From: Amphiduros pacificus
Lineage: Eukaryota > Annelida > Polychaeta > Phyllodocida > Hesionidae
Direction of reading: 5' to 3'
Assembly: GCA_949316495.1 (NCBI GenBank)
Contig: OX439006.1
Coordinates: 46,764,439 to 46,828,438, forward strand
Length of the DNA stretch: 64,000 bases
A program made the translations under genes and the position numbers. A model generated the notes under the pieces. The model ran no database searches, was not told the origin of the DNA, and saw only the letters and a list, made by a program, of their open reading frames with translations. Below, piece after piece: positions 1 to 13,895 of the stretch (within the stretch, counting starts at the first letter, position 1; the number at the start of each line of letters is the position of its first letter).

Positions 1-1064
1 ATAACTTGACACACTTCAAACTTGGGTGTTCTCCAAAGCAGTAATGTAGACCCGTCCTCCCTGTTTTGTCTACATTATCCACCAGAGAACCGTTTCTTAA
101 CAGAAAGGCAACTACGGTAAAATAACCCTGTGAACACGCTAACATGATGGGTCTTGTTCCACACTCGTCCGGTAGATCAATTTCACACCCAAATGTGTAC
201 AGCATGGCTGTAATTTTTTCCCTTCCCAGCAAAGCACAATAGTGTATTGGATTCCGTCCAATCTTGTCGGTCCTGGTTACGAGATCCTTGCCGAATTTGG
301 AGAGAAGTAGCTGGTCGACGAGGTAAATGTTACCAGATGTGATTGCCATCGTTAACGGGCTGCGTCCCTCCACGTCATCCTCGACTCGTTCCAGTTTGTC
401 CAGTAGATATGTCACAGCGGCCAGATTGGAAGACTCTATAGCGTAGAATAGGGCACTTTTATTCCTGAGATCACATTGATGAATGTCCACGTGCATGTCT
501 TCAACTAGGAAAGTAATTAAGTCTATATTGGTGTCGGCCTTTCGACACGCCACCATGAGAGCAGTTGCACCTTCGACGTCCCCGTCTGCTGAACTGTCAT
601 AATGTTTACTGAGTTTGGCAAGGAGTTGTGAGTCTGCCTGGTAAATGCAGTGGTGGAATAGAGTTCTCCCCTTTGTGTCTTTGCCATTCACGGCACGCGA
701 TATGTCCACCTGACTGCTCAAGATGGCAGATACGATGTCAAGCTTCTGCTCGCTCATGCTCTGAGACAAAACATTCACCCCCGTATTATTGCTATCTATA
801 TGAATGCCACTCTCAAGTAGTAATTTTACAATTGGCATAGACTGAGATCGGAGAGCATAAAACATGGCATTTTCACCGTGTATGTCCTTGGCATTGAGAT
901 CAAGGTCAAGTTTTTTCCTCCTTTCTAGTAAATAGGTCACAATCGGGTAGTTTGAGTTTCTCACAGCCACCATAAGAATGGTTCTGAGTTCACCACTAGG
1001 TGTCAGGTCGATCCCAACATGGCTGACGAGGTAATCCAGGGCATCCAGGTGTCCACCTTCAACA
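1..1064 (-). CDS. Ankyrin-repeat protein, exon 3 (continues past the left edge)
   Basis: Read on the minus strand from 1064 to 1, the exon is open for 354 codons and ends mid-codon at the window edge. Its first base completes the Cys codon split with the exon at 13896. The acceptor is a TTTTCAG at 1065-1071. It encodes residues about 171-524 of the visible protein: ten and a half ankyrin repeats with typical helix signatures such as GENAMFYALRSQSMPIVKLL and GTRPIMLACSQGYFTVVAFL. Long repeats (ending LDLDLNAKD or similar) alternate with short ones carrying an L/M-F-Y or I/L-H-Y motif. Ankyrin repeats are protein-binding scaffolds. No enzymatic, membrane or signal segment is visible, so partner and cell location are unknown. 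The C-terminal part lies outside the window. Closest named homologue not identified. Confidence 0.92.
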
Positions 1065-2127
1065 CTGAAAATATAGGAATCAAATATATTACCTTAAATC
1101 ACAAATGCCCTTCTTTAAAAACATAATATTTTCTTTCGACATTAACATTTGATCTCTTATATATGCCTTTTCAAGTTCAAAGACAAAAAAAACAAAACTT
1201 TGCACCTTGAGGCAACAATGTCTGAACAGGGTTCATCAAAGAAATATTAATTCATATCATACATAAATGGTTTATACATATATGTATGAACCAGGGTGTA
1301 TTTTTCCTGGTGTTCATTCAGCAAGAGAATAAACCATAAACCTTTCACCTTTCAAAATCATGTGTATTACATTTCCTCACAGATTTTACAAGAAACAAAA
1401 TTTTAAATCACAATCTTTCCAAGTCATAGTGGTTGTTTGTTGAGTTATATAATGGACTTAACAAATGGCTGATGGTTGTATTTTATAAATACTTTCACAG
1501 TATCTTTCCTTTTTTGTCAGCTCATAATGCAATCTTTTACTTAATATTTACACAAACTGCATTGAAGTTATCATATAAATATACATTTCCAAAATGAAAG
1601 ACCCAAACTGCATCAGTATAAATGGTTGACAGTGGATATGGATATGAGTGGAAGAAGCAATAAGTTGTGGACTGGTTGATGATACGACCATGGTTTCTAT
1701 AACTCAGAATGTACATGATAAGACCCTGTGGGAGTCTTGTCGCCTCTGGCCTGGACTATCTACACTGTCGGATTGGGGATAGTTATGGCATTTCATATCA
1801 CGACTGGGAATCAAATGAGACTGCCACCTTACAAATGTATCATGAAAAATGCATCTTAACCTCACAAGACCTACACGAAATTATAACTTCGTAAAGCATC
1901 CTTCTGTAATGTGAAAAATAAATATTAATGCCTCCATTTTCCTGTTTCTTTGGTGTGAACAGTGTAGGCCCCGAGAGTGCTTCTAACCTTAGCACAGAAA
2001 CATAAAACAAATCACACAAGAGATACAATGTCACAGCCATTGTCACCAAGGTCAGGGTACAGGTATAAATGAATACCTGACACCTGACCTCACAGGGCCT
2101 CCGTGTACAGCAATTAGTGGTTACAAA

Positions 2128-2455
2128 TGTTGGGGGCTCTATAGAGGGTTTCTGTGTGGGCTTGGTGGGGACCTTTATGTGGAGATTTATGTACTGGCTT
2201 CCTTGAGGAGGGGGGCTCTGAATGGGGGTTTCAATGGGGGCTCTGAATGGGGGTCTTCTTCTGAGAGGGCTTTTTTGAGATCTGTGTGAGTTTCAAGGGG
2301 GGTTTAATTAGGCTTATGGTGGAGGAGGCCTTCGATGGGGGATTTAGTGATAGAGGCGTGGGGGCTTCTGACGGGGCTTTGCAGTTGCTCTATGGGGTAA
2401 TAATATATAAGATGCTCTGTTTGGGGCTCTGTCGGGGCTTTTGTTGGCAGCTTAT
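2128..2455 (+). repeat. G-rich low-complexity tract with quadruplex potential
   Basis: The plus strand has many G4-G6 runs. The densest part, 2210-2253, has four runs of five or six G separated by loops of 7-8 bases. It also contains two copies of a 19-base unit (GGGGGCTCTGAATGGGGGT). The tract lies inside intron 2, so the transcribed strand's RNA would be C-rich. Confidence 0.7.
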
Positions 2456-3140
2456 CAAGATGGCTTCTTGAAATGGCCAACACTCACCCTTGACTTGTAC
2501 TATCTATATCTGCTGCTCCTTGCCTCCTTGCCGGTGTGAAAACATATCGCATGAAAATACGACTTGACAATGGTGATGGATATGGGCTTGTACTTGCCAG
2601 CATTACAAGACAAAGGCACCTGCCTCTGTAACAACTGTGTTAAATATTTAACCATGGTTGGCAGGAAATAGCGCAATGCTTTAACGCGTGAGAAGTGGCA
2701 TTATACATGATTGATAATACACCATTGATAATCTAAGCTGATGACCATATATTCCACATCACTTAGGGATGGACCATTAATCAATCAAGGGGGTGTCGCT
2801 TTGGAAATTTTCTAAAATAATGATTGCTGGGATTAACCATACAAATTGTGAGGAAAAAAAGATCATTTGAAAGGTAGGAAAAAACAATATCATCACTTTT
2901 GGAATGTGTGTGAATACGCATAAATCAACATTTTTTATTTTCCTCCAAATTTACCTGAGGTCAGGCATTGAAATTAACGCTGGCCTGGGTCCGGCGCAAC
3001 CAAGTCCTCTATTGGGGTTTGAAGATCCTGTGCTGGAGTGGCCCAGTTAGGCAACACTATTTTGGGTCTTTTAATGACGCAATAGATATCTAAATTCATT
3101 CTAAACCTACCTCCTAAATGTCATACAACAAACATTGAAA

Positions 3141-3219
3141 GTCTACTCTCCGGTTTATAACGGGATAAGTCTACTCTCCGGTTTATAACAGGATAAGTCT
3201 ACTTTCCAGTTTATAACAC
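3141..3219. repeat. 28-bp tandem repeat, three copies
   Basis: Units begin at 3141, 3169 and 3197 with GTCTACTCTCCGGTTTATAA or a close variant. Spacing is exactly 28 bases. Confidence 0.9.
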
Positions 3220-3410
3220 CGTTTATATTTGGTGCATTAAACTAGGTGCTCCTTGAAATGCAAAAGTGTTAATGTATGTAATACAATTTCATAATTTTCT
3301 TAGGGAGACCCCTAACCCCCTAGTGGGAAGGTAATTCCTCTACAGTCTCTCATTGTGTGCCATGTTACACCATTGAATAGTACAGCAGCCTAATGCACTG
3401 TGCTCTCTGG

Positions 3411-3480
3411 CGTAGTGTACACTGTAGTGAACATCGTAGTGTACACCGTAGTGTACACCATAGTGTACACAGTAGTGTAT
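3411..3480. repeat. 12-bp tandem repeat, about six copies
   Basis: The core GTAGTGTACACC repeats with single-base variants. The unit length is a multiple of three, so it reads as an open VVYT frame, but nothing suggests it is translated. Confidence 0.85.
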
Positions 3481-3659
3481 CATATTTCGCTCCCTTGCCT
3501 CCGCAGCTTGCTGTCGGTTTCATACACCGTATCATCCATAGAACCTTTTTTTGTTTGTTTTAATGTCTTTAAGGCCTGTATTGGGTGTTCTAAGTGCATC
3601 TGATGGAGGAGGTAGCTGGGTGGAGGGTGGCAGCCTTTACCTGATCAACAAACAGGGTG

Positions 3660-6600
3660 TTATATAATGAATCAGCTTAGCTAAGAAAGGGCTGGATAGA
3701 TGGTGACAAGAGTTCAAAGGATTTTTACAAATTTATGCCATATTAAGTGGGTGGTAAGATATCTCATATCAAAAGGGAGTGGCAAACATGAAAACATATT
3801 AATTATATTTGTGGCTAAATCTATCACATTATTGTCTGGGTGATTGACTAACTTTGTATAACATTATATACAGTAAAGATGTCTAAATGTTCTGCACTTA
3901 TAAGCTCAATATATTGAAAGCAAAAATAATAAATCCTGCTGGGAAGATGGCTAAATATTGACTAAAACATTTAATTAGTTTGGCGACTGGCTAAATTTAC
4001 CACAACAAGTGGGTTGGCTATTTACACCTAATCGGGTGTGAAATTGGCTGATAAATGTTTTGTGCCATTATATCTCAGTGAGTGACAAAATACAATGGCA
4101 TGTATGAGGTTAAGTTATCCTTACATGATACATCATATGGTAACACTATCCCTCCTGTGACAAAGGGCAGGCCGTGGCGGGATTGTTGCGACACTCCCTT
4201 CACTTTGATTTATTCCGCGTCGGCTATTTATGCTCCTGCCTTTGCCAGTTATTGCCAGGCATAATGTGCTTTATCAAGGCACCAACAAGTAACACGTGGC
4301 GGTCGTATGTCCTTTTATCTGTATTCGTATACCACACCTAGCATGAAGCCAACTCACCACACACCAAAAAAAAAGTCTCATTCTGCATTGGCAAGTAATT
4401 AAATTTTAGCCTCGTCACAGCTGTTGTCAATCTTCTATTCTTCCTCCTGATATTATTGTATACATTCTGAACTCATACAAAAAGCATGTTATAAGCTTGT
4501 TAATATGTCCCTATAAAGGAAGGATATTACACACTTAATAGTATGTTTATCATCCCTCAGCTTATAAAAATAGTTTGCCTAACATTATACTCTCTAATCC
4601 ATTTTTCATATAAATCATCACACTATACCTTCTAATCCAATTTTTGTATATATCACCAAAATCTACTCTCTAATCCTTCCTTGGTTTAGTTCACCACTCC
4701 TCTCAAATGTTGTTTCCTGATAACAAATCTTTATAAAAACAGCTCATCTCCTTCCATCTTTTTTCATTTCAAATTTTATAGTAAAAATAATGGTGACATA
4801 TTCGATAGGCACAGCACTAGAAGTGCTTATAAGCCCTTTAAGCAAACTCCGCGAGATTTAACACAGACAATAACTTCAGGGTTATTTCAAGTATTCATCT
4901 GTGGTGTTTGTTCCTGTTATAGAATCAGTCTCTTAAATGTCATTATCATTGCCTCCAACACATACAGAACACACCAAAAACAAACCTCTCCTTGATGTGC
5001 AAGAGACTGCAGTGTAATCTGTCTTCCAACTGATCAGCTGAATGGAAAGCTGATCTATCACTTCAGCATTTCTACTTCAAGATAGGGCCATGGAAAGATA
5101 TAACTCTCTCCGCTTGGTGCAAATAATTGGGTTCGGAATTTTAGACAATATTGCCAAAAAAAAAAAAAATGTAATTTTCTTACAAAATACACTCACTTGA
5201 CACAGTTGTGTATGTGAGTGGAAAAACAGAGCTTTGAACAGTTTCATGGTGTTATGTAAAGAAACTATGCAAATGGTAATTATCGAATAAAGTAGGCAAG
5301 CCTCAGTTAACAACTTTGCTCATTTATAATCCAATGCTGGTTGCCTTAACTGCTAATGAGCAATTTACTCTTCCTAAATATTTCACAAGTTTGATAAATA
5401 CTGCTACTCTCACACAGTTAAGTATCGATTTGTTAGAGTATAACAGTGTTGTTGTTGTTATATTCCTTAAGTATGAAACTGTGGCTTTTATGTGACCATT
5501 GCCATCAAACATTGGCACAAAGAACGCTGTCATATCAGTCATAATTATAAAACATGGGAGGTTTGTCCTTTCGGTCCTGGTCCTTCCCAGAATGCCACTG
5601 CTACCTCACATCACACGCTTATCGTATTAAATACACAAGGCTGATGGGCGAAAAAACCGCCACAAAACGGATTACGTGGAACCTTCTGTTTTATTCTAGT
5701 ATTAGAAACAGGACCACACTCACGCTGCCTGCCTGCGGTACTATCTGACACTACTTACATGTAATACCTTGAAAGTTTTGTGCTATTTTGACCGTTGTGT
5801 TAACCTGTAAGATGGGGTCCTCAGATACACAGGCCTATGACTTAAGCACAGCCTTAAGCATTCACAAGTTTCCAAGAATCCATTATGGATGAAGATCTAT
5901 TTACATAAAAGTTTGTTTTTTCTATATTCTTGGGGATACCATGTGTGTGACACATCTTTCACTGTCATATAGTCTCATATGGGTGTTCTTGTCCTTGTTA
6001 GGATCAAAATATAAGATTTGAATATTGATCACGTTACTAGTTTCTTCATGTTGTTAGTTTCCCTTATTGTGTGATTTTTATGGTACCCTTTTGGAGTGAT
6101 ACAATCATAATGGTTATCACTTATTCATTTTGAGATGTTTACATATATTATATAATCTAGTTGCTTTACACCAAGGCAATGTATATGCTGACCAGAGCAT
6201 TCAGGAGAGTACTATATACACTATGCTAATAACCATTTTTGGAGGTTCATAGGATGAAAGCCCAAAATATCCCACTGATTCGAGCTTCATTTAATGCATT
6301 AAATACTCTTTTGCCTTGAAGTATTTGCTTGTGTTTTCACCTAGGCTTTGAAAGTAGAGTTAGCTGTGTGGTAGGTGTGTAAAGTTTGCTGACTTCGGGT
6401 ATTTTCAGACATATTTCTTGTATTTGTGAAAGAATTTTTTTTTTACACTTGCCTCTCAACAGATTATATTTGCAAGGACAGTTGGGCCAATTAGGTTGGA
6501 ACTGTGTGAATTAAAGTTAAAACATAAAAAGGTATAAGCAGCTGCCGCAGATTATCGTAATGGTTATTGGAATATGAAAACTATATAAACTCTCCTGCTT

Positions 6601-6660
6601 AGCTGAATCTGGACATGTATATTTAGTTCCCAAACCATGGTTTATTCATTTTAACATTAT
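3660..6660. other. Single-copy intronic DNA, no gene seen
   Basis: AT-rich sequence with a few short homopolymers, for example poly-A near 5156-5169. I see no exon, RNA gene or clear mobile element. Confidence 0.5.
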
Positions 6661-6663
6661 CTG

Positions 6664-6695
6664 ACCCCCCCCCCCCAAAAAAAAAAAAAAAAAAA

Positions 6696-6747
<52 letters not shown>

Positions 6748-6750
6748 TAA
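6664..6750. repeat. Compound simple repeat: poly-C, poly-A, (ATA)n
   Basis: A run of C passes directly into a run of about 23 A and then into some fifteen ATA triplets. A homopolymer-to-trinucleotide series like this could be an old retroposon tail, but no body is recognisable beside it. Confidence 0.9.
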
Positions 6751-9700
6751 AGAAGCCCACCATTAGAACACCATGCCCTACTCTTATCAGAGAGTGATCA
6801 GTGATCTTTCTTTTGTATTATCACAGAAACAACTTATTAGTAAATTTCTGCCTATGTCCATATTAAAGTTGTGAGCAAATTCCTCAACCCAACTGAATGG
6901 AGATCCAGATGTACTATCATAACATGACAAATCCCCAAAAAGTATATTTATACAATGAACCAGGTGTATTTACGATAAAAAAATGTGATATGTAAAGATT
7001 GGCCTTCACCTCACTATTTTGAATATGATTTTGATTTTTTAAATATCAATAGTAGTTTTTATATGAGCCAGATTTCTGAGTACGCTTTGTATTACGTGGG
7101 AGATGATGGCCATTTTCACACACGAGATTTGTGAAGCTCCACAATCTGGGATAAGTGTTGTTGTTAGAAGATCAGTGTCACAGTGGATCATCAAAAGAAT
7201 GAGGGATTAAAGTCGGCTCTTGTGAAGGGATAATCCTTCAAACAGTAATCCGCTAGACTGGTAGCATACTGGAGGGATTAGCATGTCTCTGTCTGTGACA
7301 GGCGATTATCAACAGTTGGCTTTCTGCAAAGTCCACCAATAGTTTATTCTAATACGCTCCCCTGATTCCACTTCAAAAACGATAAAATCTTGTTCTAAAC
7401 ACCAGAGTAAGTCGATCACAGATCCCGCCATCCCAATCTCGCGCCTTCTCACAAAATCCCGCCTCGTATCGATTTCACGAGACTTGCAAATCGCGGGATG
7501 CTTGCAAGGGGATAGGGCGTTGTCCTTGTGTGGTTACACAATGGGGCTCCTTCAACCTGCCAATACGTCGACTCACAACAAGAGAAACCCCCTTCTCTTT
7601 CACAATCACATACTGTGCTTGAAAAAAAAGAACAGTTTGAAAGCCAGCCACTGAGGGTTGATTGGCACCACACTGAGTAATTCATCTAAGTTAAAACACT
7701 CATGTTATTCTCACTGGCTTCCATACGTGATTCAAACAGAGGCATGATGACAACACAATCCCTTCTCCTTTCCATCATAACATGTAAGAATTCAGAATCA
7801 ACTGATACAGAACTGATCTGTGTCTGAATGGGAGAATCATATAGTAAACCTTAGATTGTTTGCTGTATCTTTAGTTAATGAAAAATATGCAATAATGATA
7901 CCAATTACCCGATCGTATGTCAAATGTACGTTGAGGATGGTTGGCAGATGTTAGGTCTTTCCTACTTCCGGTTACCCACTTCCTGTTTGATAGATCTGTG
8001 TCAAAAGGTGGAGAAAAATTTTCAATTATTCCCCTTTCCTTTCCCTCATAAGACTATGCTTCACAATTAGCATGGATGAAACTCACTCTGAGGTAGATAG
8101 GACTGGATTTCAAACTGATGAATTAGAGTCATGAATAATTAGTCTGCCTGATTGTTTGGTAATCACATGAACAAATCGGCACCACTTACCGCACATAAGC
8201 AATTTACTCTTTAATCGTTATTTCAATTACGGTCCCACACAAGCACCCACAGGGACCATATGAATGCATCCTCTGTGATCAAAAGTCCGAAAAGAGAAAA
8301 TGTTGAAGAAATTAAGTGAAACGTAATTGGTAGAAATAAGCCTACGAGGTTAATACACGAGTTATATTGGGGGCGCTGCAGGGGTCTATCACAGAACTGC
8401 AGACCTGAACCTGGCTGCGTGCGCAGGACATGTCTATTTCATGGAGAAATGATCATGTGACACACTCATGATGATGTCACGTCTGACAGAGTAATGTACA
8501 AGCCCTTTGGCTCCATCAAACAACCATACTGAAAGCCACCAAAAATATAAAAAGAAATTAATTATAAGTTAGTCATTCCCTGTTTAATCGAGTGAGCGAC
8601 GGTATGACATGGACCGTGTATGTGTCAATTCCCATTGGTTGGTTGCTTTTGAGAGCCCATACCCCGACGTTCCACCCACATACCAGTCACCGAGCAAATA
8701 TTGTGCTCCGTGCAAATAACATGCCGTCACCCAAACTAGAGTTTATCCTCTAACAGTCGGTAACACTCCTATGCTGCAAATCCAATATTTAAATGGCAAA
8801 GATGTTTATCCAATGAGGAGAGATGAGCTTTGTCCAATTCTATGCGTTTGATCATCATAGAAATCCTACAAGAATCAGATAAAAAACAAGTAGACTCTCA
8901 GCCAAATATCCCATCTTTGATCCAATAAAATAAACAAATTGTTATTTGCTACAAGAGAATAATAAAAAATGTTTGGCTCGAGTTGCAGACAGAAAATGTT
9001 TGGTATGGCTGAATTAAATGCATCAAAATGTTTACCCAAATATATATACATGTATATATGTCCATAAGCATAAACATCATAAAGACACATTCTACATGTT
9101 CTGTATGCATTATCCCATAGAAAACAATACTTTTTACATTATCCTATAAAAGACAATACTCCCATATTTTGAAGGGTATAGTCAGACAACAAGATGATTT
9201 CAAAGACGACGTGTGCTGATGCGTGACAAGTAATGGGAAATAAGTATTAGTTGCATCAATCAATAAGTAATCATTGAGATCAGTGAGCGTGATTGATCCT
9301 GTGATGACGATGCGGACCCCCTTCTTGGCCCCCCTGACGATAATGCATATCTGGCAGACACACTGTTATCCATGCAAACATAAGGCCCTTCAATTTCCCC
9401 TTCTCATGTCAGCTATTTCCCTCAGTCCTGATCGCATCATAACTTATGGTAAGCTCAGTTTTCCATTATCACCCATGTTACAATGGGCAGGCATTTAAAG
9501 GCGGTATAAATGGGGGGGAAGTCCTTATATTACAACGGGGTGTGGCGATAAGCAGGGTGCTGAGGCGGTCCTGTACCGAGCCCGCGTTGGATTGCCTCAA
9601 CACGGCAGAGTTTGACCGCGGGCCGCGGGTACAAAGACATCCAATCCTCGCACACGTGTTCTTGCAGCGCTAAAAACAGATAACACACGCAGTTTACCGA

Positions 9701-11510
9701 TGTCCCCAGGGTACTCACAATGGTGTGAAAACCCGTGCTAAACCTCTGCCGCATTAGAACTGCAGCATACGTAGCGAGTTATGAATATGTGTAGAATGAG
9801 AGGTGTGGTTGAAAGTGAGAAAGCATTGTCACACAAATATGGAATAAGAAATAGATGTATGGGTCTCAAGTGGCTTACAATGGGCACAAAACTTAAATCC
9901 CTCATCCACTTGTCCCGTTGACAAAAGCGACTAAGTTCCTGGAAGATATTTCCAAGGGATTAAGATTGATGACACTGATACCGTTCCACCGCTTTTATTA
10001 ATTCAAGAACAAAAGAACTTTGAATAACATTGATTACGCCTGTACAGTTGACAATGAACACAAGAAGTTGATGATTCAAACAAAGATAACGTGTTCTCTC
10101 AGGAGGTACTTCTTTGCCTTCCTTTTCCTTTGTATGGCTTTCTGAATCTCATCAAGCGCTTTTTTAGTCGGCAAGATAATACGCAGATTTATCCGACCTA
10201 AACGAAATGGCAAAGCCGAGAAACGAAACGTCAGATGGTAAAGATTTGATGGAAAGCCCAATTTTATAAGCCCATGGGTGACAAACACACAGAGCCTGTT
10301 TGGTGGAAGAAAGAAACTTGTTATCCCTAACCACATCAGATCACTAACAAGATCCCGGGAGATAAACGAACTTCACACGAGCTACGCCATCCCACAAGGA
10401 ATCTGGATTCGCATATTATGGCATCGCACCGAGATCAGTTATTTTTCGCTAGCTGATGTGATGATTTCACATCTAAGAACAATGATCTTATAGATACGGC
10501 GATGGTCTTATACATGTCATGTGATATCTGAAATTCATCAGATCAGTGCCCATCAATCTGACGGATGGTTTTTAAAAAAATCGGCCATATCAGTGTATTT
10601 ATCATTTATCTGTAATATCTTGGTATATTGGGGCAGCCGGATGCAATCATGGGTCTATTCCAGCAATCAGAACAACAAAATGAAACCATTTCCGAGGCAA
10701 CGTATCAACTTACTGATACCTATCAACTCATCACAGCAGCAGTCTTCAAACAAACGGTATACCAGTGTGAAACAATTAACGTCCAAAAAAGTTCCACAAA
10801 AAGTATTAAATGTACATGCATTCATATGTCGAAAAGGCAAAATGTGTTTTTATACTCTTTAATTTCCAGAAATTTCACAACAATGAATAATCAGATTCTT
10901 ATTGCGAAAATTGGGTTAATTAGAGATCAATTTCCCCTGAATTTTGCATGGTAATTATGCATGCATAATTAAAGATTTTGAATTAATTTGTGGCATTCCT
11001 ATGAAGCTTTTGGTGTAATATCCGTTTCGCAAGGTGCTTCCCTTGTATTACGTTCCTGTTCATTACTGCCGTTTTAATCACATGACATCGCGACCTACTT
11101 TCACATCCGTCGGACTAATCAGCACCCGAATGGAATCATCGCCTATAATCAAATTTGCCCCGGCCATTATAGATATGAGCCTTCCCATATATTTACTGTA
11201 CTTTGGTATCAGCATTTACAATTTGGACCTGGTAATTTTTAGGATCCAATGACTGACTGATCAGTGAACTTAAGCATAATGCGAGCAGGACCTCCGCTAC
11301 ACAATTTTTGAGAAACCCTCTTTTGAAACAACAAAAAAGTTGTACACTCAGGGAATCTTAGCCTCTTTGTAGCATTTCAGAATAACAGGAAAACATTATA
11401 CCCTTCAAAATAACTGGGTCTGTTTCCCTTAAATTATGCACTGATGTTCTCAGTGTAATGTGTGGTTGGAATGTACAGGTAAATAAAGTATAAACCAATA
11501 AAGGACACTT
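6751..11510. other. Single-copy intronic DNA with small CpG-richer patches
   Basis: No exon is recognised. Two patches stand out against the AT-rich background. The patch at 7420-7500 has three GCGGGA-type (E2F-like) motifs. The patch at 9535-9680 is rich in CpG around CCGCGGGCCGCGG. They may be regulatory islands, but I have no further evidence. Confidence 0.35.
10952..10971. promoter_or_regulatory. 20-bp perfect palindrome with POU/homeodomain-like half-sites
   Basis: TAATTATGCATGCATAATTA equals its own reverse complement. Each half joins ATGCAT to a TAATTA-type core, as POU or homeodomain dimers prefer. A palindrome of this length in AT-rich DNA could also be chance. Confidence 0.3.
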
Positions 11511-11514
11511 ACTC

Positions 11515-11735
11515 TGAGATAGGTTTCTACTCATTGAGCAGTTTCTACTCAATTTCATTTACACATTGTGAGCAGTTAATATTCCTGGTTAGTTGATATT
11601 GTGAGCAGTTTCTACTCTAAGCTTTCCCTACTCTGTGATATGTACACCGTGAGCAGTATTTGATTCATGATTAATTTCCACTCCTTGAGCAGTTTCTACT
11701 TTCTATTTAATTCCTCCTCTGTGAGCAGTTTCTAA
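11515..11735. repeat. Degenerate repeat of a GTGAGCAGTTTCTACTC motif
   Basis: Six or so copies of (G)TGAGCAGTTTCTACTC are spaced irregularly at 25-50 bases. It looks like an old, eroding minisatellite. Confidence 0.7.
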
Positions 11736-11739
11736 TTTG

Positions 11740-13820
11740 CCTTATATATCATCAGTTATTTTGTATGGAAATTCTGTTGAAATATGATATGCAACATCAA
11801 AAACAAGAAGATATGAAAATAACAGTATAATTGATAATTAAAAAAAGATAATTCAGGAAAAATGTACTGCATTGTTTTTAATGGTTCTGATATATTGTAA
11901 TGAGCCGTGTTCTTTTCTTGATTTTTTTCTTCGTCTTATCATCATTATTATTTTTGTCCCCCTTATTATGATGAAATCAGAACATGGTTGTATGGGTGAG
12001 TTAGAGCGGCTGTGAGACGAAATTTACCTTCCTTTCTCATCATATCGCACATTACTCATCTGACCCCGAGGCGGTACCCATTCCCAAGATTACACAGTCA
12101 CATCAGACCCAGGAACCCACCATACAATCTAATGAAACTTCCTTTGTTTTAGGCCATCACAAGTGTTTAATTATAAGACGTGTTCGGCGGGGATAAAGTG
12201 TGTCTCGCACCAGTTCTCATTCTCACGTGACATCCTGGACCTGGAGGGGGGATCCTTCCTTATTTGATTAGCCTTCTGTGTGCCATCAGATCCACATTAC
12301 TCCGGTGTAGCCGTGTCGGGGTGAGGTGAGAGTATCGCGACAGTACCACCGTAGGCAACCCCGGCCCACCACCCCCGGCCATACTCTACTCACAGACAAT
12401 AACATTACTCCAATCTCTGTACTTTGTCGCATCTATCATCCTCTTTTTATGCACTTAGCTCTTACAGCTTGAATAACAGTCATGTGTGCATGGAATTCAA
12501 GAAATAAATCAACAACATGCATATAAATAAAATAACCACCAAAACATAATCTTTGTGTGTTCAGAATATCTTGAAGTGTGTTCAGTTTGTACCTTATGAT
12601 ACATCAAAGTTGGGATCAAATGCCTCTCGTTCTGAACCTTATGTCACTTGATACACAATTTGAGCACCAAATATTCTTCATTCTGTAATACATCAAGTGA
12701 TACACAAATTGAACACGAAATATTTTTTGTTCTGTATATACTTCCTGATACACAGTGTAAGGATTTTTCTTTCTCGTCTAAATACACCTTGTAATATTCT
12801 TTATATGGAAACAAAATCTTCCAATTTATATATCTGTTGTGTATTGCCTCATCCTGTAGAGACTAAAAGCTCCTTGATACCATCAAATACTGTACACTTA
12901 CAGTTAGAAGCCTATGCACACCTATAAATGGAAGGTCACCAAATCCCCTACTCTATGCCATGGGAAATTTCCAATCCCCATCTGCTACAAACTGTCAGCA
13001 TTTAATTAATTTGTCTTGTGAAAGCCATTCTAGTAATAGAGGTTGTCATGTGTGCACAAGGAGCACACCCGTTGCAACAGACTGTACTTCAGTGGTCTGC
13101 ATCTTTTTCATTTTTCATGCTGGCCTAAATCTAATTTTGCTTCTGTCCCCGTGGCTGCCATGAGGTAAAACACAAATTAACCATGTTACACACCGGACAC
13201 GGCCCTATCTCAGTGTAAGCATAGGCCGAGCAATCAAATGGTATCCATGCTTCCATCATGCCCCGCAAAGTGCTCTCCATATCAGGAACAAACTTATAAA
13301 GCTTACATTAGGACGAAACTGTTTGCATCCAGCTTTATATTGAGAGAGTGTGGCATAATATTAATGTGTGAATTGAACACGCTTGCCGACAACCACTGGA
13401 GGAGTGTCACATTTTCTGAGAGATATTTTTAAACTGCTTAAGGGTTTGTTTGAACAAGAGGCAAGACACAGCATTTGTTATCGTTTTGCTCACATCAAGA
13501 AGGAAAATATTTCTCTGGTCGTAAAACATAAAGAATGTTGCTAATATCTTAGATTTTTCTGGTGTTGAAAAAGGTATTCTTTGTTATATTAATGCGGAAT
13601 GGACTTTGACAAAAGAACAAAAATAAGCCATCAATTTAATTTCTATTATAAAAGACAGTAAATAAAAGCTTATCCACTCTTTTATATTCAAGAGCAAACA
13701 TAAATGTATTAGTTCCTCGATAATTCCTGTTCATTTAGTTTTAGAGCTTAGACAAAAGTTCATTTCATAACGAAATATATTGTTATTATTTGAACCGACA
13801 AAAACTGGAAAGTGAAAAAA
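11740..13820. other. Single-copy intronic DNA, no gene seen
   Basis: A GC-richer stretch at about 12000-12400 has scattered CpG but no splice-bounded coding frame I can support. The rest is AT-rich and featureless. Confidence 0.45.
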
Positions 13821-13826
13821 AAGAGA

Positions 13827-13862
13827 AATATATATATATATATATATAAATATATATCTATA
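13827..13862. repeat. (TA)n microsatellite beside exon 2
   Basis: An imperfect TA run interrupted by AAA and C lies about 30 bases downstream of the exon 2 donor on the minus strand. Confidence 0.9.
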
Positions 13863-13895
13863 TCTATATTGAATTATATATGGAGGTGTACTTAC

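Larger units (their letters stand above)
1065..13895 (-). other. Intron 2 of the ankyrin gene (about 12.8 kb)
   Basis: The donor is G|GTAAGT at 13895-13890 and the acceptor is TTTTCAG at 1071-1065, both on the minus strand. The phase is 2. Apart from the small repeats listed separately, the interior looks single-copy and AT-rich. Open frames in it are short, have no recognisable domain and fit chance. A cassette exon cannot be excluded, but the flanking exons join in frame and restore a normal ankyrin repeat without one. Confidence 0.85.

Noticed and set aside
8368-8384. CTCF site suggested by GGGGGCGCTG
   Set aside because: The 5' half of the core consensus does not match.
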